From the NCBI GenBank assembly GCA_001915545.1, contig MNQS01000122.1, positions 1 to 64,000 on the forward strand: 64,000 nt of DNA, in the 5' to 3' direction. A program made the position numbers and the translations under genes. Below the pieces are notes generated by a model, which saw nothing but the letters and a program-made list of their open reading frames with translations, made no database searches and had not been told where the DNA came from. The DNA comes from Bacteroides sp. 43_108. Its GTDB lineage: Bacteria; Bacteroidota; Bacteroidia; Bacteroidales; Bacteroidaceae. Positions 26,389-34,283 of this stretch are shown here, one piece after another. How positions within the stretch are numbered: position 1 is the first letter of the stretch; the number at the start of each line of letters is the position of its first letter.

Positions 26389-27366
26389 AATAACGTGAGT
26401 TCGACGAATTGTAAATGTTTAAGAAATTGGTGATTAGCGAAAAATGTTGTATTTTTATAGTGTTGAATTACAAAGGATTACAAACAATAATCGCTATGAT
26501 CACCGAAAGCAAAGTTATAGAATTATTTTGTATGGCAGATGATTTCTGCAAGTTTTTTGATGCCATGACGGCAAAATATACACTTAAATCCACCACCAAA
26601 CGTCAGTATCATCGCGCTTCAACCATGTCAAAGGCAGAAATCATGCTCATCATGATACTTTTCCACGACTCGGGATACCGTTGCCTGAAGCATTTTTATC
26701 TGTAAAAGGTCTGCAGGCATATGCGCCATCTCTTCCCGAATGTCGTTTCCTATAACCGTTTCGTTGAATTGGAAAAGGAAGTTGCCGTCCAATTGGCCCT
26801 GTTCATCAAGAAGGTGCTTTTGGGCAAATGTACCGGCATCAGCTTCGTTGACAGCACTCCCTTACGGGTATGCAGGAACCAGAGATTCCTTTGGTTCTTC
26901 GGATTCAAATTGCATCTTATATGCAATGAACGTGGAGAACTCTTGAATTTCATGATCACGCCCGGCAATGTGGATGACCGTTCTGGATTACAAATCATTT
27001 ATGGATTTCATCTATGGAAAGCTGGTCGGCGATAAGGGATACATCGGCAAGAATCTCTTTGAAAGATTGTTCGTCGACGGCATACAGCTTATAACCAAGA
27101 TGAAAAGCAATATGAAAGGTGCATTGATGACACTTTCAGACAAACTGCTTCTCAGGAAGCGGGCCATTATAGAAACCGTAAATGATGAACTCAAGAATAT
27201 TGCACAAGTGGAACATTCACGGCATAGAAGCTTTGATAATTTTATTGTCAACCTCTTGAGTGCAATTGCTGCATATTGCTGCTTTCCAAAGAAGCCGTGT
27301 ATCAATGTTACGAGAACAAATGACACATAGCTTGCATTGTTCTGAATTCGTCGAACTCACGTTATT
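26389..27366 (+). mobile_element. IS982-family insertion sequence with inverted repeats
   Basis: The element is bounded by perfect 22-bp inverted repeats, 26389-26410 and 27345-27366, whose core is GTGAGTTCGACGAATT. It is about 980 bp, normal for IS982. No matching target-site duplication flanks it: the other half of the disrupted neighbour IS is not found on the right, so a deletion probably followed insertion. Confidence 0.85.
26415..27330 (+). pseudogene. Decayed IS982-family transposase
   Basis: Three pieces of one transposase are visible. The N-terminal piece ends at an in-frame TAA (26703-26705). The middle piece carries the first catalytic Asp in SFVDSTPLRVCRNQR, which joins straight to WFFGFKLHLICNERGE, about 15 residues shorter than I would expect there. 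A frameshift near 26990 leads to the last piece with KLVGDKGYIGKNLF and RAIIETVNDELKN, the remaining D and E. The element cannot transpose by itself. Confidence 0.88.
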
Positions 27367-27390
27367 TTAGGATTAGACAAAATCATAAGA

Positions 27391-27435
27391 AAAAGCGGAA
27401 GCAATGGACTTTTAAAGCCTGTTGCTTCCGCTTTT
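27391..27435 (-). terminator. Terminator hairpin of the pepT-like gene, repeat copy 1
   Basis: AAAAGCGGAAGCAA and TTGCTTCCGCTTTT form a perfect 14-bp stem whose ends are A and T runs, so it can act in either direction. It lies 39 nt past the stop of the PepT-like gene. A nearly identical hairpin, including loop and flank, recurs at 33760-33804. Confidence 0.85.
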
Positions 27436-27474
27436 GTATTGTTCAACCCAAATCGGTCATTTGGATAAAAGTTT

Positions 27475-28911
27475 TTATTTCATCATTTTTGTGATATTCT
27501 TCACAATGTCTGCTGTTATAAACATCATTTTTACCATATCTTCTACACATACCCATTCATATACACTGTGTGCTGCTTGTTGTGCACTGTATATACAAGG
27601 TCCACCAGGCAGGCCTTTTGCGGCCATCATCGCAGAGGTTGTGCCACCGCGTTCGCTACTTGGCACCATTGTCATGCCATATTTTGCTGCACTTTTAATT
27701 ATAAGTTCTGCTATACCTGGATACATAGTGTAGGCTATATTTTCATATTGTATCATTTCTGTCCCAGCTTCTACTCTCACAAATGGATAGGCTTCCACTA
27801 CAAGCTTTTCGGCATTATGAAGCATCTGTCGCAGAGTATCACCTTCGTTCTTGTCAAAATAGCGTAAGCGTATTTTTACGAGATAGTCTTCTGATATTTC
27901 TTTTCCTGTGCTGTCTGTGGGATGAACCATAGAGTAACAGTGAATATATCCTTGCTTGTTTTTGCTGGCCGAGGGATGTTTGGTTGGATCTATCTGTCCT
28001 ATGAAGTAAGAAGCTGCTGTTAATGCATCACCGTATTTATTTGTAAAACCTTCGCCGGGATGTGCATCATGTCCATGGAAACGGTAAATAATCATCGAAG
28101 CAGTGAAATTTTCAACAGAAAATCTGTCAGGCATATTTCCATCTACATCTATCACTATGTCTGGGTTTCCGTCTACATACTTTGTCTCGAAACGGTCTGC
28201 GGCGCGACCAATGTCCTCATTCTGTGAGAATACCATATAAACGTTGCCGTGTTGTATCTTTTTATTTTTCACAAGTGTCTCAACCAGTCCCACAAGAATT
28301 GTCACTCCTGCTTTATCGTCAGCTCCGAGAAGCGTCGAACCGTCAGATGTTATAATCGTTTTTCCATTGCAGTTTTTCAAATGTGTACCCTCTGGAGTCT
28401 CCGGACTTAGTGTTATGCCCGTAGGCAATTTTATGTCACCACCGTTGTAATTCTCATGTACTATTGGCTTGATATTTTGCCCTGGTGCTTCAGGTGTTAC
28501 GTCAAGATGAGCCATAAACATTACAGAAGGTACATTTGGGTTGTTTATGTTTGAAGGAAGCTTTACATAAACATACTGTTCTGCGCTTCGTGTTATTATT
28601 GCATTACTTCCTTTGCATATTTCACGCAGTTCGTTTTCCAAACATTCTGCCATTTTTATCTGTCCTGGTGTTATTGGAAAAACGTTCATATCGGCTGTGT
28701 CTACGCTTTGGCTACTTATCTTTGAGTAGTTAAGAAAACGATTTTTCGTTTTAGTAATATATGCCTTTAATGGATTTGTAGCTTTATCTGGTGATACGTG
28801 CATTATCTTATTTTTCGCTAATCCGATTCCTTGACCCTTTGCTCCGATTGTTATGATACAAAATGTTGTGACACATATAAATATTACAAGTAATCTGTCT
28901 GTTGGTTTCAT
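27475..28911 (-). CDS. Exported PepT-like M20 peptidase
   Basis: The protein matches PepT (M20B tripeptide aminopeptidase): metal-site segments MAHLDVTPEA, LLGADDKAGV, FSQNEDIGRAADRF, VDVDGNMPD and the DAHPGEGF dimer-domain motif are present. It has 478 residues, against about 410 for cytosolic PepT, and the extra N-terminus includes a signal peptide (LLVIFICVTTFCIITIGAKG), so it should work outside the cytoplasm. The usual GluGlu pair is GluAsp (NED), and the C-terminal RGGTDGA and NFHG motifs are RGGTTSA and AAHS. These differences suggest altered substrate or metal use. It stands apart from the housekeeping genes, next to a region with IS remnants. Confidence 0.85.
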   Translation of the reverse strand: MKPTDRLLVIFICVTTFCIITIGAKGQGIGLAKNKIMHVSPDKATNPLKAYITKTKNRFLNYSKISSQSVDTADMNVFPITPGQIKMAECLENELREICKGSNAIITRSAEQYVYVKLPSNINNPNVPSVMFMAHLDVTPEAPGQNIKPIVHENYNGGDIKLPTGITLSPETPEGTHLKNCNGKTIITSDGSTLLGADDKAGVTILVGLVETLVKNKKIQHGNVYMVFSQNEDIGRAADRFETKYVDGNPDIVIDVDGNMPDRFSVENFTASMIIYRFHGHDAHPGEGFTNKYGDALTAASYFIGQIDPTKHPSASKNKQGYIHCYSMVHPTDSTGKEISEDYLVKIRLRYFDKNEGDTLRQMLHNAEKLVVEAYPFVRVEAGTEMIQYENIAYTMYPGIAELIIKSAAKYGMTMVPSSERGGTTSAMMAAKGLPGGPCIYSAQQAAHSVYEWVCVEDMVKMMFITADIVKNITKMMK

Positions 28912-29148
28912 AGTTGCTAAATTTAATGATAGTTTTCACTTGATGTGTCTGATTTTTATTAATATTAAACCCAAATCTGTTATTAGAAAAATGTACTTCC
29001 TTTTTATTTGAGAATGTTTGCTTTTATAGTAAAATTAGGCATTATACCGCGCAAACAATGGATAAGTACTACTGTTTGCTTACTATTTGTTTGTAAAAAT
29101 CTCTTATGCGATTTGTGTTTAATATATATGAAAGACAATATTTAGTTA

Positions 29149-29748
29149 TTATAGAACTGGAGTCCCACTAGGTGTCCATCTTTTCCATGCATTCTCGTTA
29201 TGAGTTAATCTCAATAAAATAGGAGGATTTGGACAGTTGATAGGAGGGGATGTTTGTTGATAAGGTAATATACAACCCAGTTTAAGAGATTCTATATAGA
29301 TGTACAAAGTTTCTTTACATACATTTGTTATAGTATAAGTTACGCCAAAATTTGTTATTGTTGAATCCTTGCGAAAACAGCTATTTCTAACTTCATGCAC
29401 TTTATATCTCGAAGTTTCTTCATAATCTCGTTTTTTATTGCTATTCGTTTTATTGCGGTTATCGGGAGTCTCACTAAAAGGGAAAGAAACAACTTTTTTA
29501 TGTTCTTCACAAACGTAGTCATACGTCCAATATTTCATATCGCATTTACCATGCTTATTTGTTCTACCATTAAATAAGCATTTCCCACATACAGGACAGT
29601 ATGCTTTTGTGTCACAAGAACTGTGTTTGTCGATGGTGGATTGTGAATTATACGTATTTACCTTTTTATTTTTATAGTCTCTACGAACTTGCCCATAAAG
29701 TGTTATTGTCCCACATATTAGAAACATAAATAAAATAATAATTTTCAT
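29149..29748 (-). CDS. Secreted Cys-rich protein of unknown function
   Basis: I do not recognise this 199-residue protein. It has a signal peptide (MKIIILFMFLICGTITLYG), then a Cys-rich part (CDTKAYCPVCGKCLF, with further Cys in GKCDMKYW and YVCEEHKK, about residues 45-82) that looks like a zinc-ribbon or disulfide module, a charged linker, and a C-terminal beta-rich part ending NENAWKRWTPSGTPVL. It is the last of three AT-rich genes read leftward, 12 nt after the previous one. Base composition is clearly lower in GC than the housekeeping genes, consistent with transfer. Confidence 0.7.
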   Translation of the reverse strand: MKIIILFMFLICGTITLYGQVRRDYKNKKVNTYNSQSTIDKHSSCDTKAYCPVCGKCLFNGRTNKHGKCDMKYWTYDYVCEEHKKVVSFPFSETPDNRNKTNSNKKRDYEETSRYKVHEVRNSCFRKDSTITNFGVTYTITNVCKETLYIYIESLKLGCILPYQQTSPPINCPNPPILLRLTHNENAWKRWTPSGTPVL

Positions 29749-29760
29749 GTACTTATTCTT

Positions 29761-31326
29761 TTAATTAGTTAAACAATCATTTCCATCTTCAAAATAGAGC
29801 AAATCACCTTCTAAAGACAAAAAATAGACCTCGTTCCCATCTACCCAAATTTGCTTTGCTCCATTTTCGTAAAATACAGTTTGTTCACCTTTGGAATTCA
29901 ACCTCAATATGTTGCTATCTGTAGCCACAAGCATTCCCCACGGTGAAAGAATCATATCATTAAGGCCGTCTGTAACATTATATAGTACACATGGTTTTGT
30001 ATTTCCATCTCCAATAGTTAGAATTTTATTGTTTAGTAAAATGTATATATCGTCATTATTAGCTTCTAATTTCCAAACATAAAATGGAATACGACATATT
30101 TCATCATATTTGCGATTTACGATGTCTACTTTATATATTGCAGATATCTCATTATAGAATGCCACAAAAAAGAACGAATTTTCACTATTTGAAAAAATGG
30201 AAATATTATTAGTATCCAATTCTAATAAACATTTTGAGGTACCATCATAAATACTATAAATTTTATTGTCAATTCTGCTAATAAGGTAATTCCCACAAGG
30301 AATAACATAGGTATGCCTTAGATTATCTTTCCATGCAACTTTACGAAGTTGATAATCTTTAAGTACAAGCATGCTATCTTCTAAAATCATAACTGGACCA
30401 CATCCTGGTATCACAAAAATATCAGTAGAATCCAGTAATAGTTCATCATGAGAAATCAATAAAACAGGATAAGGCTTTTTATGTAAGCTTTTTCCGGCTC
30501 CTTCAGGTGATTTGATGTCTACTAATGCCTCTTTTTCTAAAGCAGAAATCCAATCGTCTATTACATCTGGACGAATATCTGTTAGATCAGTAACTGATAT
30601 TTGTGAGGATTTTTCATTTAGTGGAATATTTTTTTGAAGAGAAAACTCTGTTATAATAATTAGTCCTCCATCGTTTTTCTTTTCATCTTTTTGTGGTATA
30701 GTAAAATAATCAGAAGGTTTAAGAGATTCGTCAACAGCTTTTGCACCTTCTGTGGCATGCCAATGGTCACGTTCTACTGCAATCCGGAATTCCTGTTCTG
30801 TTCTCTGATAATAGTTTTGTTTTGCAATCATTTCAGAACGGTCGTCTTCTCTTTTTTTTCTTAATTTTTCCATAACCATACGTTCATGTGCTTTTTGAGC
30901 GGCAATTTTCATCTGTTGACGTCTATATTCCATAAATGATGGTGTTGTTCTTGCTGATGTATTTGATTTAATTTTATTAATTTGACTATTCCGTACTGTG
31001 CTTTGTGCGGAATTTCCGTTTATAAATCTTATCCCGTTTTTACTATTTGTTACTACCACATTGTTAGCATTAGGTTTCTTAAATCCGGCATTTACAACTC
31101 CACCCTTACCATCAGGTCTAACGATAGTACTGATATCTGAATTGCTCATCGACATTAATGATTTCTTCGCGCTATTTGCAAGCCCTGCTGAATATGAGTC
31201 TTTGCAATACAAATCACGTTCTTCCTCCCATTCCTTGCTGTACATGTCGTCATAAAATGATTGGGCATGAAGTTCAATACTGTTAAAAGCATAAACAACA
31301 AGAATCATTAAATAAATATTTTTCAT
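29761..31326 (-). CDS. Large secreted protein with a propeller-like C-terminus, unknown
   Basis: A 521-residue protein with a signal peptide (MKNIYLMILVVYAFNSIELHA). Residues 25-130 are low in complexity (RPDGKGGVVNAGFKKPNANN), 130-200 form a charged helical part (RRQQMKIAAQKAHERMVMEK), and about 270-520 contain repeated short beta units of the type 'NKIYSIYDG', 'NNDDIYILLNNKILTIGDG', 'GNEVYFLSLEGDLLYFEDG', which suggests a beta-propeller. No catalytic motif was seen. It is the middle gene of three, 10 nt from the first and 12 nt from the third. The function is unknown. Confidence 0.7.
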   Translation of the reverse strand: MKNIYLMILVVYAFNSIELHAQSFYDDMYSKEWEEERDLYCKDSYSAGLANSAKKSLMSMSNSDISTIVRPDGKGGVVNAGFKKPNANNVVVTNSKNGIRFINGNSAQSTVRNSQINKIKSNTSARTTPSFMEYRRQQMKIAAQKAHERMVMEKLRKKREDDRSEMIAKQNYYQRTEQEFRIAVERDHWHATEGAKAVDESLKPSDYFTIPQKDEKKNDGGLIIITEFSLQKNIPLNEKSSQISVTDLTDIRPDVIDDWISALEKEALVDIKSPEGAGKSLHKKPYPVLLISHDELLLDSTDIFVIPGCGPVMILEDSMLVLKDYQLRKVAWKDNLRHTYVIPCGNYLISRIDNKIYSIYDGTSKCLLELDTNNISIFSNSENSFFFVAFYNEISAIYKVDIVNRKYDEICRIPFYVWKLEANNDDIYILLNNKILTIGDGNTKPCVLYNVTDGLNDMILSPWGMLVATDSNILRLNSKGEQTVFYENGAKQIWVDGNEVYFLSLEGDLLYFEDGNDCLTN

Positions 31327-31336
31327 ATATTCTTGA

Positions 31337-32863
31337 TTAAAACTTAAGTGATATTCCTAAATTTTCAGATGAAAGTTCAATACTTAATTCTGCATTGTTG
31401 CGAATACTTTGCATTTTCTTTTCATTATATTTCAATATTTTCTTATTAAGTTTTTTTGCAATATTAGGAAACACGATTAAACTGGTCGCTAAACCCGCGG
31501 CTGCAATTCCCAAAGAAGTAAATGCCATAGTTTTGTAGCCTTTGAATCCCATACCATCATCTGAAGGTTTAAATGCAAATGAGCCAAGTCCAAGACCTAT
31601 ACCTGCCCCTGTAATACAGCCTACAACGGTACTCCAACTTCTTAAGTTGCGTGATAGACGGCAAATATTATTAAATTCTTCATCATATATACCTAATTCT
31701 TTTATTTTTTTCTTGGACATAAATAGTTGATTTTCTGTAAATGGCATATTTGATTCATTGTCAAGTCTTAAAAACTTAACATTTTCTTTATATTCATATT
31801 TATCTACGGTATTTAAATTAGATGACTTCTTTTGTATCCGTTGTCCTTTTATATCTACAGACATGATATTGGGTTGTGTTAAAGTCATTGATTGTTCATA
31901 AATATAAATTTTCTTTTTAGATACAGCTATATTATCAAACAGTTTATTGACAAATGTGCTCCCAATTTCTGTAACTATATCAGCTGCCATTTGTTCACTC
32001 ATTGAATGTTCATTTTTTCTTGAAAAATGTCCTACTATGGATGCATTAATATCGCGCGTAGTTTTTCTCAATGATGTAGATAATTCTGCATTTCCTATTG
32101 TTAATTTCTCCGAACTCCAATTTGAATAAAGATTATTCTCCGATACCTCTATTATTAAGTTTGATTCTATGTAATTCGAAAAATCGGAAAAGAGGCCCTT
32201 TTTGAATAGCCTTTTTTGAATATTATAACAAAGGTTTGTAGATATATGAAGCTTTTGAGTATTATCTTGGGTAACGTGTATAATATAGTCAGGGAAAGGA
32301 TCCTTAATTGTCAATTGCTTATCTGATATCCATATTCCTGTAAAGCCTTTAGTATTACGTATAGATTGAAGTTTTTTATTTAATAGGTTTAAATCTTCTT
32401 GTATATTAAGTTTATTTAAATCGGAATAATTAGTTAAACCATTGATTATTTGGTTCAAATAAATTGAATCCATCTTAGATTCTGCTAAGTTAGCTTCCTC
32501 AAAAAAACTTAGATATACTCGTTTGTCATTAGCTGGAGCAATGGAACGAAAAAGATATGATATTTTTTTAACAGCATTAATATTTTCACTGGCAATAAGT
32601 GACTTGACATTTTGGTATAATCGTCCGATTATACTATCTTGAGTGGACTTATTCTGCTTTATATAAAATTGTTTTAAGCGTCCTTCAATTATGTTGCAAG
32701 CTATATCGTTTTCTGTATCTATGTAGGCTACTACTATAGAATCTATTTCAGCCATAGTTTCTGAAATTTCTATATCTGATGTAAGATTATTATTTTTTTG
32801 AGCTGAAACAAATGAGAAATCTGAATACACCCATAATATAAATAGTATAATATAATATTTCAT
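31337..32863 (-). CDS. Secreted or membrane-anchored protein, unknown function
   Basis: A 508-residue protein with a signal peptide (YYIILFILWVYSDFSFVSA). Most of it is mixed charged and polar. Near the C-terminus there are two glycine-rich hydrophobic segments (GCITGAGIGLGLGSFAF and AFTSLGIAAAGLATSLIVF, about residues 415-465), followed by a basic helical tail and LSIELSSENLGISLKF. The segments could span a membrane as a hairpin. It is the first gene of the three-gene AT-rich set. The family is not recognised and no enzyme motif is visible. Confidence 0.7.
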   Translation of the reverse strand: MKYYIILFILWVYSDFSFVSAQKNNNLTSDIEISETMAEIDSIVVAYIDTENDIACNIIEGRLKQFYIKQNKSTQDSIIGRLYQNVKSLIASENINAVKKISYLFRSIAPANDKRVYLSFFEEANLAESKMDSIYLNQIINGLTNYSDLNKLNIQEDLNLLNKKLQSIRNTKGFTGIWISDKQLTIKDPFPDYIIHVTQDNTQKLHISTNLCYNIQKRLFKKGLFSDFSNYIESNLIIEVSENNLYSNWSSEKLTIGNAELSTSLRKTTRDINASIVGHFSRKNEHSMSEQMAADIVTEIGSTFVNKLFDNIAVSKKKIYIYEQSMTLTQPNIMSVDIKGQRIQKKSSNLNTVDKYEYKENVKFLRLDNESNMPFTENQLFMSKKKIKELGIYDEEFNNICRLSRNLRSWSTVVGCITGAGIGLGLGSFAFKPSDDGMGFKGYKTMAFTSLGIAAAGLATSLIVFPNIAKKLNKKILKYNEKKMQSIRNNAELSIELSSENLGISLKF

Positions 32864-33276
32864 AGTTTATAAATGTTTAAAAGTTGGATAACAATGATTT
32901 CTATTATTAGCTTTTACGTTGTGTACTTTTTAAGTGTTCGTATATGCTGTTTTTTTGCATATAGTCTTGTAAATATCAATACGAATTATGTAAAATGATG
33001 GTATACAATAAATTAGCATATTCAAAGTTCTTATCTTTACTGCATATTAAATAACACAGTACCTGCAATATAATTCATCAGACATGCTTTTAGTTGCAAG
33101 GCACCTTGATAACGCATTTCGATAAGAGATGATTATTATCACTGATTTATTTAGAAGTTCTCCAAAGTATGGAACTTCAATTCTAATTAATTACTTTCTT
33201 ATCCATACATTGAAAATTTAAATTCATCTTATAAACTCCCCAAATCAGATTTATAAAATACTAATGATGAGATACT
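32864..33276. other. AT-rich intergenic region before the three-gene set
   Basis: About 410 nt without a credible gene. It is AT-rich and has stops in all frames. It should hold the promoter of the leftward three-gene set, but no full TTTG/TAnnTTTG pair was found. A short hairpin-forming CAAGGTGCCTTG lies near 33097. Confidence 0.5.
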
Positions 33277-33560
33277 AAAAAAGACGTGGGAGTTTCTACT
33301 TCTCGCTTATCCCACGGTCAGGCTCTCGCATTGCCTCTCTCTTAGGATAAGCAACGCAGTCAGCCCACGCCCAGATGATATTATACAAGTAGAAAGAATC
33401 CTATATAAATTCTTTCATTTATAATACACCCAACGTGGACGTTTCGTTGCCTTACCTTCGAAGAGAGTTCAAACTTGCGAGATTTGACCGTCGAAGATAA
33501 CGTTCGTAACGTCCTTTATCAGTAAATAACCCACAGCCCCCCTACGGGCTAACCGAGTCA
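33277..33560 (-). ncRNA. Candidate structured non-coding RNA of about 280 nt
   Basis: The leftward strand could give a compact RNA. In transcript order: a small hairpin (33550-33546 with 33539-33535), a long hairpin closed by GGACGTT/AACGTCC (33514-33508 with 33443-33437) with inner helices at 33500-33491/33461-33452 and 33487-33483/33473-33469, a hairpin at 33426-33379 with nested stem 33416-33409/33399-33392, and a 3' module whose outer helix CGTGGG/CCCACG (33369-33364 with 33290-33285) encloses GCTTATCC/GGATAAGC and ends at a run of six U. One pair in the long hairpin is U-G on this strand but C-A on the other, which favours the leftward transcript. No open frame covers it. Its family is not recognised; the 3' end resembles omega-RNA-type ends of IS200/IS605 elements only loosely. 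Confidence 0.6.
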
Positions 33561-33564
33561 CGGG

Positions 33565-33572
33565 CAAATATA
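33565..33572 (-). promoter_or_regulatory. -7 box of the candidate RNA
   Basis: Read leftward, TATATTTG fits TAnnTTTG perfectly and is followed at once by the GC-rich start of the structured region. The -33 region is AT-rich without a clear TTTG. Confidence 0.5.
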
Positions 33573-33599
33573 ATATATTAAATTTGTTTTGTAAGGATA

Positions 33600-33759
33600 T
33601 TATTCTGTTTTTTTCTAATAATGGAAAATTGTATTGTATATTATTAATGTGAAGTCAAACTTAAAAATATTCTATGATAGGTGTAGATACTCATAATACG
33701 ATATTCTGATTTGATAGGCAGACGAATAAGTCGAATTATGGAGTAGGGGAATAATAGGA
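33600..33759. other. AT-rich spacer
   Basis: Between the candidate RNA and the second terminator repeat. I see no gene or recognisable site in it. Confidence 0.4.
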
Positions 33760-33804
33760 AAAAGCGGAAGCGTTGGACTTTTAAAGTCTGCAGCTTCCGC
33801 TTTT
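33760..33804 (-). repeat. Terminator-like hairpin, repeat copy 2
   Basis: AAAAGCGGAAGC and GCTTCCGCTTTT form a 12-bp stem. The loop core TGGACTTTTAAAG and the right flank TTTTGTATTGTT are shared with the hairpin at 27391-27435. It lies 31 nt past the stop of a gene remnant on the same strand, so it was probably the terminator of a lost gene. Confidence 0.75.
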
Positions 33805-33835
33805 GTATTGTTTGATGTTGTTTATTTCTGCTGTT

Positions 33836-33940
33836 TTACTTTAATCTGATGGTCTTGCTGTTTCCTTGGGTGATTTTTGCATCGTTCAGGTTTATACGCT
33901 TTTCTCCGATTGTGAGTCTGCAATGTCGCATGTATCGCAA
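33836..33940 (-). pseudogene. C-terminal remnant of a lost gene
   Basis: Read leftward, an open frame of about 30 codons ends LTIGEKRINLNDAKITQGN then SKTIRLK and TAA at 33838-33836. The beta-strand-like text resembles the tail of an exported multidomain enzyme, though no family can be named. Its upstream side runs directly into the GC-rich hairpin repeat at 33948 and coding sense is lost there. The downstream terminator hairpin fits a former gene end. Confidence 0.4.
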
Positions 33941-33947
33941 TTTTTCC

Positions 33948-33999
33948 GGGCGCTCGCGGCAAAATTTCCTAGCCCTCGAAATTTTGCTTGTGAGCGCCC
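33948..33999. repeat. GGGCGCTC hairpin repeat, copy 1
   Basis: Outer arms GGGCGCTC/GAGCGCCC (33948-33955, 33992-33999) and inner arms GCAAAATTTC/GAAATTTTGC (33959-33968, 33978-33987) enclose a loop CTAGCCCTC. The same outer arms and an AGCCCTC loop recur at 51676-51731; related arms occur at 61093-61190. Confidence 0.75.
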
Positions 34000-34283
34000 G
34001 CACAGTTCATTTTTCGCGCCCATCTTGTTTTTCGTTCAGCTGTTTCAGACTTTATGCACGCCGACGTTCTTGTCTGAGTTAAGAGGAACTTTTATCTGTT
34101 CTAATAATGGTTGCGTTGTTTTGTTAATCTTGATGGCAGATGTTGTTGTTACGGTCGGCATAATCTGTTGTAGCAATATATGGAGTTTTGCAATGTTGAA
34201 AATAAAAAGCTGCATCGCGCATTTACGGTACAGCTTCTTTTGTATGATATAACTGTGTTGGTTCGAAGGTGGACTTATCTGAT
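34000..34283. other. Intergenic region after the BspA-like gene
   Basis: No credible gene. Read leftward, a hairpin AAGCTG/CAGCTT (34236-34207) followed by TTTTTATTTT may terminate the BspA-like gene about 50 nt after its stop. Confidence 0.5.

Noticed and set aside
27391..27435. Hairpin as an end of the IS982-type element
   Set aside because: The element already has perfect 22-bp inverted repeats at 26389 and 27345, and the same hairpin appears at 33760 without an IS.
33277..33560. RNase P RNA, tmRNA or 6S RNA as identity of the structured region
   Set aside because: The conserved RNase P cores, a tRNA-like end, and the single long hairpin of 6S are not seen. The identity is left open.
33849..34252. 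Two overlapping plus-strand open frames
   Set aside because: They run through the GC-rich hairpin repeat and a gene remnant on the other strand and have no protein-like features.
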